DNA of 64,000 bases from the NCBI GenBank assembly GCA_965226825.1, contig CBDDED010000003.1, positions 1-64,000 on the forward strand, written 5' to 3'. The translations under genes were made by a program, and so were the position numbers. This DNA comes from Io17-Chloro-G2 sp965226825 (GTDB lineage: Bacteria > Chloroflexota > Dehalococcoidia > Lucifugimonadales > UBA3495). Positions 62,601 to 64,000 of this stretch are shown piece by piece (position 1 is the stretch's first letter; each line of letters starts with the position of its first letter). Under the pieces are notes generated by a model, which was not told the DNA's origin, searched no databases, and saw nothing but the letters and a program-made list of their open reading frames with translations.

Positions 62601-63827
62601 ATGCACATCCCTATCATCGAACTAATGTTCGCTCAACCAAACAACCATCCCGACAACCCGGAACGCCCCACCCCATCCCTCGCCGACATCGTCCGCGAGG
62701 AAACCGACGACGGCCGCCTGATAGTCCGCTTCCTCATAGACGTTATGCAGGGCCTCCTCGAACATTCCAAGCCCTGCCACCGTCTCGACGCCGCCCGTCA
62801 ACTCCTTACCCTCGGTTTCCACACGGCCCAATCCTTCATCGACGCCAACACCCCCGCCTCCTCACCCCAGAAAAAACTCCGCGCCCTCTGCGTACTCGGC
62901 GTTGAAACCACCCCCCTGCACCGCGAGCTAGCCGCCCTCATCCGGGAAGAGACCGACAACGGCCGCACCACAGTCCGCTTCCTGATAGACGTCATGCAGG
63001 GCACAATCCCCGACTTCAAACCCCACCACCGCCTGTCCGCAGCCAAAGAACTCCTGCGCCGCGGCTTCGACGCGCCTTCCACTCCCGACGGCGGCAACCC
63101 GGCCGGTCAGGAATCCGCCCCGGAGCAGTCCGCCCCGGCTGAAAAACGCCCCTCAGCGCCCCGCTCCTGGACCCACATCCTGAAGGGCCGCTATGCCGGC
63201 TACCCCGCTGGCTATAGCCGCTACGAAACGGAGTACGGCCCCTTTGACTTCCGGTCCTATGATGACGAGGAATACAACTTCGACACCCACGGCTCTGACG
63301 CCCTGGCACATATCTGCGGCGGTACGGAGGCAGCCAGCGCAACCCGCAAGACGCTCTACGACTTCCGCTACGATGCCCGCCAGATTGCCAAGACCACCGG
63401 CCAGGACCACAACGACTGCGACCACCTGATCAAGTTCCCCGACGACTGCCCCCAACCCGAAAACATCTACGGGTACCAGGCCCTGCGGCGGATATTCGGC
63501 ACCGAGCAGGCCGCCCGGATAGCCGCCTGGGCCGCCGCCGACTACCACCGGAAGCAAGCTGCCCTGGCTGGCGAAGACTATCCGGCGCTCCGGCCCGGGC
63601 CCAAAGACGGCCCCGCGCTCCCCATTGCATCCCGGCATCTGTACGTCTCATCGGACCGGTCCGCGGAGGAAGAGTACCCGGATGACCGGTCCCCGCCGGA
63701 CTTGGGGACCGGCCCGCCGGATTCAACGGAGTTACCCAGCTGGGTCGAACTCATCAAGGAAGGACGCCGCGCCCGGGACTATGGCGGCTCGGTTCAAGGC
63801 TACAGCTGGGTCACCATCCCAATATGA
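62601..63827 (+). CDS. Hypothetical protein with an internal helical duplication
   Basis: 408 residues. Two copies of a helical module of about 45 residues occur: ADIVREETDDGRLIVRFLID-VMQG then HRLDAARQLLTLGF, and AALIREETDNGRTTVRFLID-VMQG then HRLSAAKELLRRGF. The second half is charged and Tyr/Asp-rich (YAGYPAGYSRYETEYGPFDF), then has a conserved-looking block CDHLIKFPDDCPQPENIYGY, and ends WVELIKEGRRARDYGGSV. The family is unknown to me. Each module has the look of a DNA- or protein-binding helix set. The start at 62601 is uncertain; ATG 62625 is an option. The remaining 63828-64000 shows no gene. Confidence 0.6.
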   Translation: MHIPIIELMFAQPNNHPDNPERPTPSLADIVREETDDGRLIVRFLIDVMQGLLEHSKPCHRLDAARQLLTLGFHTAQSFIDANTPASSPQKKLRALCVLGVETTPLHRELAALIREETDNGRTTVRFLIDVMQGTIPDFKPHHRLSAAKELLRRGFDAPSTPDGGNPAGQESAPEQSAPAEKRPSAPRSWTHILKGRYAGYPAGYSRYETEYGPFDFRSYDDEEYNFDTHGSDALAHICGGTEAASATRKTLYDFRYDARQIAKTTGQDHNDCDHLIKFPDDCPQPENIYGYQALRRIFGTEQAARIAAWAAADYHRKQAALAGEDYPALRPGPKDGPALPIASRHLYVSSDRSAEEEYPDDRSPPDLGTGPPDSTELPSWVELIKEGRRARDYGGSVQGYSWVTIPI

Positions 63828-64000
63828 CCGTATATGACTGTGATAGTACCGTGACGCCCCAACCCAGGGGCGCCGCGGTCATCCCCCCACGCCCAACGAA
63901 AAAAGTTTTGCGCAGCTTTTCCAAAAGCGGCCCCCCCCCCGTCCCCAAGCCCGAACGTAACTGCTCGGACCCGCCACAAATTGACCCTTGGGACGCTGGT

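Overview
The window is about 60% GC and reads as a bacterial chromosome segment. I infer a Chloroflexota bacterium of the SAR202 / Dehalococcoidia kind. The grounds are paired LLM-class flavin (F420-type) oxidoreductases, a CofE F420 ligase, tandem acyl-CoA-dehydrogenase-like flavoproteins, a Rieske oxygenase, FAH and dienelactone hydrolases, a DUF35 OB-fold protein, CoxM/CoxS and a DapL-like aminotransferase. This is inference from gene content; no rRNA or ribosomal protein gene is present.

Bases 1 to about 15000 are a decaying mobile island. They hold two inverted copies of an IS5-type element, two halves of a broken integrase-type transposase, a broken zinc-ribbon transposase and an AlpA-like regulator. 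They also hold a replication-relaxation protein, a free-standing intein/LAGLIDADG ORF, a frameshifted ParB-methyltransferase fusion with a degraded second ParB-like copy, and a truncated phospholipase-D/P-loop protein. The two transposase halves join in frame at the IS target site if 787-11809 is flipped, so this block has been inverted by recombination between the IS copies (or misassembled there).

Bases 15100-24900 form a catabolic block: two LLM oxidoreductases, two acyl-CoA-dehydrogenase-like monooxygenases, an SDR, an Mrr-type nuclease, a Rieske oxygenase and an FAH-family hydrolase. Bases 25200-34500 hold a seven-bladed SBBP protein, a VOC protein, tRNA-Arg and tRNA-His, an oligopeptide-type ABC transporter (binding protein plus two permeases), a gluzincin peptidase-like surface protein and an MqnA-like protein. 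Bases 34500-44000 hold MTHFR, a TPP enzyme, CMD, SDR, DUF35, ketopantoate-reductase-like, VOC, DUF2182 and CoxM/CoxS genes.

Bases 44500-64000 hold housekeeping and accessory genes: Nudix, GNAT, hisA, hisH, cobalamin adenosyltransferase, cofE, dinB, a HemL-like aminotransferase and two dienelactone hydrolases. They also hold an operon of a GrpE-like coiled-coil protein plus a divergent Hsp70, a DapL-like aminotransferase, an Fpg/Nei glycosylase, a nitroreductase and a protein with an internal duplication. From about 25 kb onward the intergenic gaps carry a REP/MITE-like palindromic family, including a tandem array at 48533-49050. I saw none in the mobile island.
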